Source of the DNA: Platynereis dumerilii
Lineage: Eukaryota; Annelida; Polychaeta; Phyllodocida; Nereididae
Assembly (NCBI GenBank): GCA_026936325.1
Contig: JAPTHN010000112.1
Location: 1 to 64,000 of the forward strand
DNA length: 64,000 nt
Direction of reading: 5' to 3'
The notes beneath the pieces are model-generated. The model searched no databases. It saw only the letters and a program-made list of their open reading frames with translations, and had not been told where the DNA came from. Made by a program: the position numbers and the translations under genes. The first letter of the stretch is position 1, and every line of letters starts with the position of its first letter. Below, piece by piece: positions 55,096-64,000 of this stretch.

Positions 55096-58000
55096 TTACT
55101 GCTTCATCTCATTTAATTGAGATTCTTTGAGTAATGGATTTGCCATTAACTCAGATTGGAACCTACTAAATGAGCCCTTCACTCTCATTATTGAGCCACT
55201 GCTCACTGGTTCCATCAAAGTTGACAATCCTGTTTCCTTGGCTATAGTGTACCATTGGTTTAATCTTTCCAGTCCTGTTTTAATATGCAACTGGAGATGT
55301 CCCCCATGGAACCTAGCCTTGGTCACACGACCCACGGTGACCTCATCTTCCTTCAGGTCCCTTCTCTGGTCCTCGGTCCCATCGCAAGGTCCCATCACAT
55401 GGTCCTCGACGTCATTTGGAATTTTCTCATTTCCAGACTGAACCTCATAAACCTGTAACCTTTGCCCTTCCAGGGACTTCCTTTCCTCATCCAAGTTTAA
55501 CATCGTGAGAAGCAATGATGCACCCTGCATTTCTAACCGACTTGTTTTCTGCAATTGCTTTGCCATTTCTAAGACATCATTGTAATTCTTTCTAACTTCC
55601 TCAATTGTTGTCATTTGTTCCCCTTTGCTTCCCCTGACAGTTACATGGATCAGTCGACTTTGATGATAACTTCCTGGCAAAATTTGATTCAAAATATTTG
55701 CTATTATGAAAGAATTTACATCAAATCTTTTGTAGATCCAAAGTGGTCCAATGAGACTCATTGCTACCTTTAAACTTTTTCTCAACCCTGTATGCTCTGG
55801 CGCAAACAACAAAATCAACTGCCCTGGAATAAATTCCCTGATTTTCTTCCTTCTGCTCAAATGTTGGGCTGCTTGCCGCACCTTCTTTCCATTATTAATT
55901 CTAATGGTAGTCTGCATCAAGGTATCAAGTTTTTCTAGCATTTTTGTAACATGCTCTGTGTATGTAGCTGTCAGTTTGTTAATTGGCAATAATTCAAAAT
56001 CGCCAATTGGCTTCTCTTCTCTCAGAAACACTAAGAATGTCGGACTGAAACCAGTTTGATCATTTACTGAACAATTGTAGGCCTTAACTACTGACTCGAC
56101 CTTCCCTGGCCATTCATCATAGTTGTACTCCAAATTAGCAGTAAGCCAACTTCTCAGTGTCTTCGCACTCCTTTCTACAGGTAACGAAGAATGCCCATGG
56201 ACCTTACATGCCCTAGCCACTATTTTCAGGCTTTCCTGTATGGCTTTCATGACATGACCTTGAAAAGAGGTTTCCCTATCACATGTAAGACGCGAAGGTA
56301 TGAAATATGGCATAAATACCCTTTCCCACAAAACTCTCACAATTGTCTCTGCCCTTTTGTCTTTCAACGGCTGAGCAATTAGGAATCTTGTTAGGACATC
56401 CTGGACCATAATTACATATTGGTACCCATTCGCCGACGGCATACACAACAAGTCCATACTTAAATGATCGAAAGCCCTGTCATTGGCTTCTATCAATCTG
56501 GGCTGTAATTCCCTGTCTTTGTCTGATGTGAGATTTCGAACGAGTCTCTGACACTGCAAACAAGTCTGTATGTACGTTATGACGTGCTTATACAGATTTC
56601 GGACATAAAAGTGCATTCCGATTACACTCATAAGCTTATCAGCTTTCATATGGGTTTCACCGGAAGTTTCATGATAGAACTCCAGAACGCTTCCAACGTA
56701 TTTCTCAGGTAGCGCTACTTGTAATCTCAGGTTATCCAATTTTGCTGACACCTTCAAATGGTACAATAAATCGTCAAATATCACAAATTCTTCCGAGAGC
56801 CGAATTACAGTCTTTAAACTTCCTGTTTCCCCAGTCAGCTTACCATACTGTATGTACTGAACCAATGGTCCCAGGAAACTGTCAGTCTTTTGTGCTGCTA
56901 TAAGAGCTTGTCTCGTCGTTGGAATCCTTACTTTTGTCAATACATCGGCAATGTATTTCTTAATCAATGGATCCAAATCTGCCTGCCTAGGTATTCTACT
57001 AAGCAATACAGGATTTGGATTATCTTCACTCAGAAATTTGATTCCACTCAGTCCATCAGGTATAGGCTCATAAGTCAGTCTCTCTCCTTCCAAATCTAGA
57101 TAACTATCGTCCCTATGATGCATGTCATCATTAATTTCTATGTCTTCCATGTCCGGGGGCTCTCCCTCGGGGCCTTGCTCCGATGGAGCCTCTCTCGCCA
57201 AGCATTCTGTCGGACCAGAGACGGTCTCTAACCCCCCGCTCTTTTGACTTACTGCTTTAGCTCTCTGTCTTGTAATTGCTTTTGGTTTTGGGCTTTCGTA
57301 AGCCTTATCTAAGCCGTGCTCAGCGACTCTTCTCATGGCTGCTCTAGTCAATACTGGATATAATGTGTATCCATCATTCTTTGACCATCTCAAAGTGTCC
57401 TCGAATTCACTTTCATTCTGTTCATTCTGTACACTAAAATGAGTGTTTTCAGCTAAATCCTTCTCTGACAAAGCTTGTGGTATTATGTATGGGTCCTCCC
57501 TTTTCCATGAAGCATTTGGATGCCTACTCAACAAGTCAGCTAACTGTATAGTCGGGTCACTGGAAGGACTATAGACTATGCTAGTCTGGAAATTCTGAAT
57601 TTTCCAATATAGACGTTCAATTCGTCTATTTGCGAATTCTGAACCACTTTCCATAATATGCTGTATGGCCTTGTGGTCTGTCAGACATAGGAAGTGCCCT
57701 GTTCCCAATAGATTGCAGAAGCTATTCATGGCTATATACAAGCCCATCATTTCAATTTCTGTCGCACTATATGCTGTCGCAGCTATTCGGCTTAATGCCT
57801 TGCTCATGTAAGCTATCAAGGCTAATTTTGGCTTCCCTTCTGGACCTTCCTGTAACTGAAAAAGGCTGGCGCCGACCGCCTCTCTACTCGAATCGCACGC
57901 AATTACTAACTTACCGTGCTCTGTGGGGAACGCCAGAACGGGTGGCGTAGTCAGAAGTTCTTTCAACTTCTTCCAGGCCACTTCCTGTTCCTCATTCCAC

Positions 58001-59097
58001 TCAAATTCCACATTTTTGCACAGCAGTTTTGTCAGCGGACGCATCACCTTTTGAAAACCTTCGAGAAACATTGCTACATATTGAGTTGCACCTAGAATCT
58101 TTTTAACCTGCTTTTTGCTAGTCGGTCTCTCCATTTTAAGCAAGGCCTCTATCCTGCTCTCCTTAATTTTCAATTTGGGATCTTCGCTATCAGAAATGAG
58201 GATATCGTAGCCCAAGAAAGTTACCTTGTCTTTTATTGCAAAGAAGCACTTCTTTGGTGACACCATCAGCCCGTGCTTCGCGAATAACTGAAATATCTTT
58301 TCAAGCAGTCGCAGATGTTCTTCTGCTGTTTGTGAACACAACAAAATGTCATCGAAATATTGGAAAACTTGCTTCCGATACCTCTCATCGAGTTCTCCCA
58401 ATATTCTATCAATTATTTCATTGAATATGCTGCAGCTTATCCCGAGGCCCATTGGCAACGCTTTGTATCTGTAAATAGGTCCATTTCTACTTGTACATAC
58501 CCCCAAGAATCGTTGTGATTCTGTCGTTAGCTTCACGCTGTGATAAGCTTGTATCAAGTCAATGGAACTTAGGAATTTTCCTGGCCTTCGGCCGAACTCC
58601 CTAATAAATGATACTACTGTCGTTCCAGGTCTATTTGCAGGACGTAAATCCCTGTTTACGGCACGTAGGTCAGTCACGATGCGTGGTTTCGATGTCGGCG
58701 TTCGTCTAACCAAAAACATACTGCTCGTTACTTCCGCCAGACCCTTCGTAAATACCCCAAGTGCACACAACTTCTCCATTTCCTTTTTTACGAAGGACTC
58801 GTCCTCTGCACTGGCAATGTACGGTACGCCATTGTGTTTAAGCTTTCCCACTATTTCTGGCTCTAAATCCAAAATGTATCTCTTTACTAAACCAATCTCA
58901 GAAAAGAGAGAGACTGACTCTCGATGTTGACATAAAATGTCAATCAATCTTTGGTTTTCACTATCACTGAATCGATTGCCCTCGGAGCTTACTTCATTCT
59001 CTATCAGTTGTCGTGTCGGTAATAGCAGTCGTGGGACATCTTTGTCATTCCAAGGGAATAGCTTCAGTCGGTAATCCCTTAATTCTTCGGGCGTCAT
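55096..59097 (-). CDS. pol of the giant element (RT, RNase H, integrase, long C-terminal region)
   Basis: 1333 codons without a break. RT at about residues 70-330 with VTDLRAVN, SSIDLIQAYH and a YFDD box at 247-250 in place of the usual YIDD or YVDD; RNase H at about 390-520 with IACDSS, TEIEMMG and TDHKA; integrase at about 810-1060 with an H/C zinc-binding region (CLQCQ), SMDLL, TCDRETSFQGH and the VERSAKTLRSWL segment. The order is that of Ty3/Gypsy. After the integrase come some 200 more residues, including a segment near 1255-1300 (DEVTVGRVTKARFHGGHLQL onward) that has a chromodomain-like look. Protease and Gag are on separate upstream frames. Confidence 0.92.
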   Translation of the reverse strand: MTPEELRDYRLKLFPWNDKDVPRLLLPTRQLIENEVSSEGNRFSDSENQRLIDILCQHRESVSLFSEIGLVKRYILDLEPEIVGKLKHNGVPYIASAEDESFVKKEMEKLCALGVFTKGLAEVTSSMFLVRRTPTSKPRIVTDLRAVNRDLRPANRPGTTVVSFIREFGRRPGKFLSSIDLIQAYHSVKLTTESQRFLGVCTSRNGPIYRYKALPMGLGISCSIFNEIIDRILGELDERYRKQVFQYFDDILLCSQTAEEHLRLLEKIFQLFAKHGLMVSPKKCFFAIKDKVTFLGYDILISDSEDPKLKIKESRIEALLKMERPTSKKQVKKILGATQYVAMFLEGFQKVMRPLTKLLCKNVEFEWNEEQEVAWKKLKELLTTPPVLAFPTEHGKLVIACDSSREAVGASLFQLQEGPEGKPKLALIAYMSKALSRIAATAYSATEIEMMGLYIAMNSFCNLLGTGHFLCLTDHKAIQHIMESGSEFANRRIERLYWKIQNFQTSIVYSPSSDPTIQLADLLSRHPNASWKREDPYIIPQALSEKDLAENTHFSVQNEQNESEFEDTLRWSKNDGYTLYPVLTRAAMRRVAEHGLDKAYESPKPKAITRQRAKAVSQKSGGLETVSGPTECLAREAPSEQGPEGEPPDMEDIEINDDMHHRDDSYLDLEGERLTYEPIPDGLSGIKFLSEDNPNPVLLSRIPRQADLDPLIKKYIADVLTKVRIPTTRQALIAAQKTDSFLGPLVQYIQYGKLTGETGSLKTVIRLSEEFVIFDDLLYHLKVSAKLDNLRLQVALPEKYVGSVLEFYHETSGETHMKADKLMSVIGMHFYVRNLYKHVITYIQTCLQCQRLVRNLTSDKDRELQPRLIEANDRAFDHLSMDLLCMPSANGYQYVIMVQDVLTRFLIAQPLKDKRAETIVRVLWERVFMPYFIPSRLTCDRETSFQGHVMKAIQESLKIVARACKVHGHSSLPVERSAKTLRSWLTANLEYNYDEWPGKVESVVKAYNCSVNDQTGFSPTFLVFLREEKPIGDFELLPINKLTATYTEHVTKMLEKLDTLMQTTIRINNGKKVRQAAQHLSRRKKIREFIPGQLILLFAPEHTGLRKSLKVAMSLIGPLWIYKRFDVNSFIIANILNQILPGSYHQSRLIHVTVRGSKGEQMTTIEEVRKNYNDVLEMAKQLQKTSRLEMQGASLLLTMLNLDEERKSLEGQRLQVYEVQSGNEKIPNDVEDHVMGPCDGTEDQRRDLKEDEVTVGRVTKARFHGGHLQLHIKTGLERLNQWYTIAKETGLSTLMEPVSSGSIMRVKGSFSRFQSELMANPLLKESQLNEMKQ

Positions 59098-59309
59098 TTC
59101 TGTCTTGTCGCTATCCAGTCCTTCTCGGTCTAATTTTTCAGTCGATTCTGGTCCCTAGTCTATAATCGCATTGAATCTCTTGTCAGCCATATTTGCTTCT
59201 GCAAATATCATTTTTAACTTGTTACCATCTTGTTCAATTGCATTGCAGTGTACAGTACAAATTTCTAAATGTGGCTCAACTTAGCTGTCTGTAGCTATTC
59301 ATTACTAGT

Positions 59310-59424
59310 CTTATCCATATCTATCCATAACTATCCATTTTTATTCTTTTGTATACACAGGAATCTCTTTACCCCTTGTTTAAACAATAGTAATTGTGGA
59401 TAGATATGGCTAGCTATGGATAAG
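59310..59424. repeat. inverted repeat between protease part and pol
   Basis: 28-base arms at 59310-59337 and 59397-59424 match in inverted order with three differences; both are built from ATGGATA/TATCCAT words. They lie in the 340-base gap between the pol and protease frames. A role in frame change or read-through is possible in this family but not shown. Confidence 0.65.
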
Positions 59425-59435
59425 TGTAGTTTAGT

Positions 59436-60674
59436 TTAGCTTTGAATGGCTATGGATAGATAGCTAAGGCTAGATTTTAAATGACGAGCCACTTTTAGAA
59501 ATTTGTACTGTAAAAACGACTGCACGTTGTTCTCTAGCTGCAAATAACCTAATAAAGTATGCTTAGCCAGTCGTCTCGGTCTAACACTATCATTGGCAAT
59601 GGGCAATCTTGCCTTGCCCCTGTCGAACCGCAACAAACATCTGCTCGAGGTTAGTTCGGCAATTTCACACTCAACATTCAATTCAAAATCACCAGTCAGA
59701 TATGGCCTATCCTCAGCTGCCGATATTTCTAAAAATGTCGAGTCTCCTGCTTGTAAATCAACATTTATATCTGACAATACTGCAATTATCGGGGCCTGGA
59801 CTAATAAAGTATGATTTGCTGAATCATATATTGCCTTAGCTTGCTCTTGTAAATCTGCTCCTATAACCATTTCAAAACTTGCTGAAACTGAATAAACATG
59901 GCCCTTCATGATTAATTGAGTTCCCCCTATATCAACCATAAATTCAATCAATTCAGTAACCCGAATGGATTCTCCATTCCCAACCAACAAGTTAAATGGA
60001 TCCACAAGTTTCTTTGTCCCTAATTTCTGTAAGTAAGAACTTCGATTGATTAAGGACTGATTTACAATGCTAATAGACGAACCAGTGTCATACAATGCTA
60101 ATGCTTTTGTCTTATCTGGTAGCGTGCATTTCAATAGATTCTTTGAATCTGTATGCACTATTGGCATGAAATCCACATCTCCTTGAGCTGGATTTGAATC
60201 TATGACCATGTGAGCTATTTTAGGAGCTTCTACCTCTTGCATTATTGGCCGACTACTGTACTCTTTCAAAGCTTCACTGTAGTCAATGCCACAATCTGCA
60301 TATCTGGGACGCTCTACTAATTGTCTTTTTGATTCATTCTCTGGTACTTCTTCAAAGAAGCTAATTTTTCTGGCTGTAATTGCTTTATAAAATTCCACAG
60401 GTGGCTGTTCGGTCTCAACCACTGTATAGAATTCATTCAACAATTCACAACTAAACCACTCAATATTTAGATTCAATACTTCAGCTTCGTGTAGCTTTCC
60501 TTCGTAATTTTCACTTATTTCTTCATGTTTCTCAATATTGTCAGACATGTTATTGAAATGACACATTTTGTCACCTTCTAATTTAAATTCTGGAGCCAAT
60601 GGATCTAGATTGCTAGAAACAATATCTGTTTCCTCCATACTATGATATTCACAGCTCAAGTCTGACTCATACAA
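59436..60674 (-). CDS. protease part of the giant element
   Basis: 412 codons without a break. The first 140 residues are acidic and without a known domain. An aspartic protease fold follows, with LYDTGSSISIV (about residue 192) as the D-T-G active site and VIGADL near 265 as the second conserved strand. The last 100 residues have no recognised motif. It lies between gag and pol on the same strand. Confidence 0.8.
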   Translation of the reverse strand: MYESDLSCEYHSMEETDIVSSNLDPLAPEFKLEGDKMCHFNNMSDNIEKHEEISENYEGKLHEAEVLNLNIEWFSCELLNEFYTVVETEQPPVEFYKAITARKISFFEEVPENESKRQLVERPRYADCGIDYSEALKEYSSRPIMQEVEAPKIAHMVIDSNPAQGDVDFMPIVHTDSKNLLKCTLPDKTKALALYDTGSSISIVNQSLINRSSYLQKLGTKKLVDPFNLLVGNGESIRVTELIEFMVDIGGTQLIMKGHVYSVSASFEMVIGADLQEQAKAIYDSANHTLLVQAPIIAVLSDINVDLQAGDSTFLEISAAEDRPYLTGDFELNVECEIAELTSSRCLLRFDRGKARLPIANDSVRPRRLAKHTLLGYLQLENNVQSFLQYKFLKVARHLKSSLSYLSIAIQS

Positions 60675-60842
60675 ATTATCGCTGCTTGTATTTAAACTAA
60701 CAATTTTGTTTGCTAATTTGCTATTTCAATCAATTGAATTGTAATTAATATCATGATCCTGACCTTTATTTGAATGAAGGTCAGTATCAGATCCAGAGGA
60801 AGTGCTATCACTTAAATTGGCTCTGGATTCTTGTTGGGTCAA
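60675..60842 (-). other. gap between gag and protease frames
   Basis: 168 bases of the giant element that continue polar, acidic coding character on the minus strand. Confidence 0.35.
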
Positions 60843-62295
60843 TCATTTAGGTGCATTTTGTCTTTTCTGACCATTTCCTTCATATTTCCTGCCATTATTC
60901 TGGTCCCTCCTTCGATTTTGCTGCCCCCCTTGCTGTCTAGAATTGTTTCTAGGGCCTTCGTTCCTGTAAGATCTACCTGATCTTTCATTTTGATGATAAT
61001 TCATCGGGAATCTATCATTTTGTGACGAGGTTCCTTGATAAGACTGGTATGGTTGATTGTACCCTTGATAATTCTGCAATGACTGACTATAGGTCATCGG
61101 TGGTGGCATTGAAGGAGGCATTGAAGGTGGCATTGATGGAGGCATTAGCATTCTTTGCTGATCATATTGTGGTTGATAATTTTCAAATGGACCCTGATTA
61201 GGAGGAAATTGATTTCTCCATCTGCCAGATCTACATTCATTGGCTCTGTGACCTTCGACCCCACACAAAAAACAACGGCCCCTAAATTGCCCAGCGAAAG
61301 GAGTAGATTGCCTAGATCCTTCCCTAATTCTAGGATTTGGTTCTGATCTATCCTCGCTATATCTGAAATCTATCGGTTTTCTGTTATCAGATCTATTTCT
61401 ATCAATATCATTCAAATTTTGAGCACTGCTTTTCTGATACTGCTGCTCCTCACTAAGCTTACTCAATTGAGTAGCAACTCTGTCCAATTTGGTCTCAAAA
61501 TTCATAAGCATTGGGAAATACGTTGAGTCATTCAGTCCCTCCTCGTCATATGGATTCAAAGTTTCTAGGTACCTCTGTGTCTTATTAAAAAGGTCCTTAA
61601 AGTCCTTGGGAGGTGCCAAACTCAATGCTCTTCTGATTTTTGCTGGCAAACCACGACGAAAGTGGTCCTGCACACTCATTTCACCCAATTCTAACGATTT
61701 TACAAGATCTTTTATTTCAGCTAGATATGAAGTTAGCGGTTGATTCTTGAGTAATTTTTTTGTTTCTAATGCCTGTAATTTAGATTCTCTGCAATGGAAT
61801 TCCCCGAAGTCAGATTCGAACTTCCTCTGGAGGTCGGAAATTGACTCGAATGATTCAGCATGAACGTCAAGCCAAGACCTAGCAGCTGCTCTACAGAATA
61901 ATCTGAGACGCCTCAAAGAAGCAGGAAAATCTCCTGCTAATCCTTGGTATTCTATGTAATCAAGGAAAGATTTGAACCAATCCCGAGGGTCTTCCCCTCC
62001 TGTACCAGTAAAATGCTTAGGTGCAAAGTCTGAAGGACGTACTACTGGATTACTAGAAGCCATCGTGCTAGATTCAGACTGCTTTTCCTGCCTTTCTTTC
62101 CCAGATGGGTTTTTTGCCTGCGCTTCCTTACTTTTAGATGCGACTGTATCCTTAGATCTAGCCCCTCCACTGACTTGCGTATTTTGGGTATTAATTCTAT
62201 GTACTATACTAGATACTGAAGGTGTACTAGTACTAGTAGTTGTGACTACATCAGTCGTCGCTTTTGTCGTATTTGTCGGTCTAATATTTTGTCTT
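60843..62295 (-). pseudogene. gag of the giant element, left of an insertion
   Basis: The minus strand encodes a Ser/Thr-rich leader, a Retrotrans_gag-like core (FTGTGGEDPRDWFKSFLDYI through LRLFCRAAARSWLD to the LKNQPLTSYLAEIKDL region), a CCHC zinc knuckle (CFLCGVEGHRANEC) and a basic Gln/Asn/Arg-rich tail with four tandem MPPS units. The knuckle and basic tail would bind the element's RNA. The first residues of the open frame (before RQNIRP) come from the TIR element inserted at 62296. Thr-rich coding text on the same strand resumes to the right at 63872-64000 and leaves the window. Confidence 0.88.
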
Positions 62296-63871
62296 GGGTC
62301 GCATGTCACTAGGTCGTACAATTTGCGTTACATGGCAGTTTTGGACCAAACATTTTTTTTGTCAAAAAAGTCTAAATTAGGTCTTAAATATCCTATTCAA
62401 ACCAAAAACCAGCGTAATTTCACAAAAATTAGGGCTGTTCGTCTTATTATTTGATTTTATTCACCATACAAATCAATGTAAAGCTCAAACTTTAAAGGCA
62501 TTTTTCTCAAAAAAGACTATATTTCAGTAACGTTACAATAAAGTACAAAGTACTCATTGTATCCCCATGAAATTTTCCCTGACGTAAGTTGAGAAGATGG
62601 TCCTACTAATCAAAGCAACAAAAAATACGTCCTCTTCTCCAAAAGACTTTATATACGTCAATGAATTTATGTTACTGTGACAGAGAAAAAACCTTTCTCA
62701 GGCATCATGTTTAAAACTGTGCCAGAAGCCTGATTATTGTCAAAATCTCAAGTAAAATGCTTAAAAACATTACAAAGACACCTGAGAACAAATTCTGATA
62801 CAGAAAATAAGATATTATAAGATATTTACATGACGTGTAGCAAATATATCTTATATCAGTTAATGTCTAGTGCATGAGAAATCAACATCTCATGTAAGCA
62901 TACCATTTTGGAGCTATCTGTTCATTTTACCCATATGTATCTTCCTGTTTTTTGCTATATTAGAGAAAGATTATCAAATGTGATTGCTATTTATTCATTT
63001 GATGATGTGACCTGCCCTTTTTGTCCTTTTGGAAGTCCATTACATTAAGCGAAAAAATCTTGTACGCTTCAAGCATGTATGTGTTACATTCGGTTCAGCC
63101 TTGTTCAGAGCATCACAGAAGTGAGAAAATTATTGAAAACATAGCAATATTTTATACCATAGTAAAATATAGCTCATGAGCATTTAGGCAATAGCCTTAT
63201 CCACAAGGTGTGGTTAACCTACTTCGAGTTCTGGTGGTTTAAACTTAGAACCCCTTTCAAATTTTGCGGGTTTTTGCAAGTGTTACGAAAAGTTCAGCCT
63301 AAAGTAGACAAGCAGCACACAAAGAATTTTACATGCAAGCAAAATCTGATAAATGCATTTGAAAATAGAACTTATGAGCATTTAATTGATGTATATTTGA
63401 ACTTCCTAGCTTTAATATTGATAGCTACAGACTAAATCTAAGAAAATGTGTTGAATTTTTTTTGCCAGCGGGACAGGTTCACGTCGCTGCACATTAAAGG
63501 ATCTACAGAAGGCACTGTAACAGTTAGATAGAAAATTTAAGCTTCAAGAGCTTAAATAGGAATCAGGTACTCCTGCAGAGAAAACCAGATTAAAATATCT
63601 TTTGTGGCTCGCAAGAAAACTCACTCATTAGATGACTTTTTCAAATGTGACGTAACGCGGGACACAAAAAAATCACTTGTTTTCCTGAGGTATTTGATGG
63701 CTAGAAGCCTCATTTTGTGATAAAGTTGACTTTTTAAAACATAATATGATATAGAAGAAGTCAGGTCTTCCAGTGGTGTATAATATTGCATAATAGATAT
63801 TTGTAAAGTACATGTAATCATGATTTAAATGCAAAATTTCTGAAATTGTACGACATTACGACACATGACCC
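62296..63871. mobile_element. 1.58-kb TIR element inserted in gag of the giant element
   Basis: GGGTCGCATGTCAC... (62296-62324) and the inverted GGGTCATGTGTCGT... (ending 63871) agree at 22 of 29 positions, including GTCGTACAATTT at the inner end. TT lies outside both ends, which may be a 2-bp duplication. The inside is AT-rich with no frame above 75 codons, so it is non-autonomous. Superfamily not identified. Confidence 0.8.
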
Positions 63872-64000
63872 TTGGTGGAAATAACCTGTAGTCAAAAGTG
63901 TTGCCCTTAGGGTCTGTACCTAATGTTTTACGTATTGGTCGTTGTCTCGATAATTGTGTAGTCACTGTATCAGTTCCTGTTGTAGCGGTTGTCGTTTTTG
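63872..64000 (-). pseudogene. gag of the giant element, right of the insertion (runs off the window)
   Basis: The minus strand is open to the edge and reads a Thr-rich, basic stretch of the same character as the start of the gag text at 62200-62290. The 5' LTR and primer binding site must lie further right. Confidence 0.6.

Larger units (their letters stand above)
38971..64000 (-). mobile_element. giant Ty3/Gypsy-like LTR element with LRR and extra ORF (5' end outside window)
   Basis: On the minus strand: gag (from the right edge to 60843), protease part (60674-59436), pol (59097-55096), an unknown ORF (52964-52077), a secreted LRR protein (46600-45068), an env-like region (44338-42715), a polypurine tract and the 3' LTR (38971-39885). 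At 25 kb or more it is several times the 5-8 kb usual for the family; nested inserts (a 696-bp TRIM and a 1.58-kb TIR element) explain only 2.3 kb. Pol, protease part, unknown ORF and LRR frame look whole; gag and the env region are interrupted by insertions, so it is a broken but fairly young copy with about three or four breaks. LTR divergence cannot be judged because the 5' LTR is outside. Confidence 0.83.

Overview
This window is eukaryotic nuclear DNA from an animal. It is AT-rich, has long non-coding stretches, shows a spliced exon with clean AG and GT borders, and is dominated by transposable elements. The mix of elements (Ty3/Gypsy with env-like parts, CR1/L2-like and Tx1-like LINEs, many foldback elements), an ankyrin plus Mab-21/cGAS-like host gene, and the over-used palindrome TAGGCCTA fit a marine invertebrate, perhaps a deuterostome such as an echinoderm or hemichordate. 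The species cannot be fixed from the sequence alone.

Layout. 1-2.3 kb: non-coding flank with a strong hairpin. 2.33-13.58 kb: a minus-strand Ty3/Gypsy element with two LTRs, gag, pol, env-like part and a 4-bp target duplication; a 5'-truncated LINE (11.66-13.54 kb) sits inside its 5' LTR. 14.0-18.7 kb: a set of nested DNA elements. A foldback element has an arm split by a second TIR element, which in turn holds a third TIR element and a 310-bp hairpin MITE. 20-22.8 kb: LINE fragments. 23.57-23.85 kb: a MITE. 25.26-27.05 kb: the one convincing host gene part, a long internal exon with a coiled coil, ankyrin-like repeats and the nucleotidyltransferase core of a cGAS-like/Mab-21 protein. A decaying array of 155-bp repeats follows in its intron. 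29.6-30.9 kb: a LINE tail whose 3' UTR carries four copies of one 17-base motif, each flanked by different complementary arms. 32.4-33.1 kb: a TIR element filled with repeats of one 15-base word. 33.5-36.6 kb: a broken Tx1/L1-like LINE. 36.9-37.2 kb: a foldback MITE. 38.2-38.97 kb: half of a CR1/L2-like LINE, cut by the next element.

38.97 kb to the right edge: one very large minus-strand Ty3/Gypsy-like element, at least 25 kb, whose 5' LTR lies beyond the window. Read along its own strand it holds gag, a protease part, a 1333-codon pol, an unknown 295-codon ORF, a secreted leucine-rich-repeat protein and an env-like region with two membrane segments, then its 3' LTR. A 696-bp miniature LTR element (TRIM) and a 1.58-kb TIR element have inserted into it. 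The LRR protein and the 295-codon ORF between pol and env are not standard parts of this family and are the most unusual thing in the window.

All motif calls, repeat borders and divergence counts were made by eye. No database search was run.
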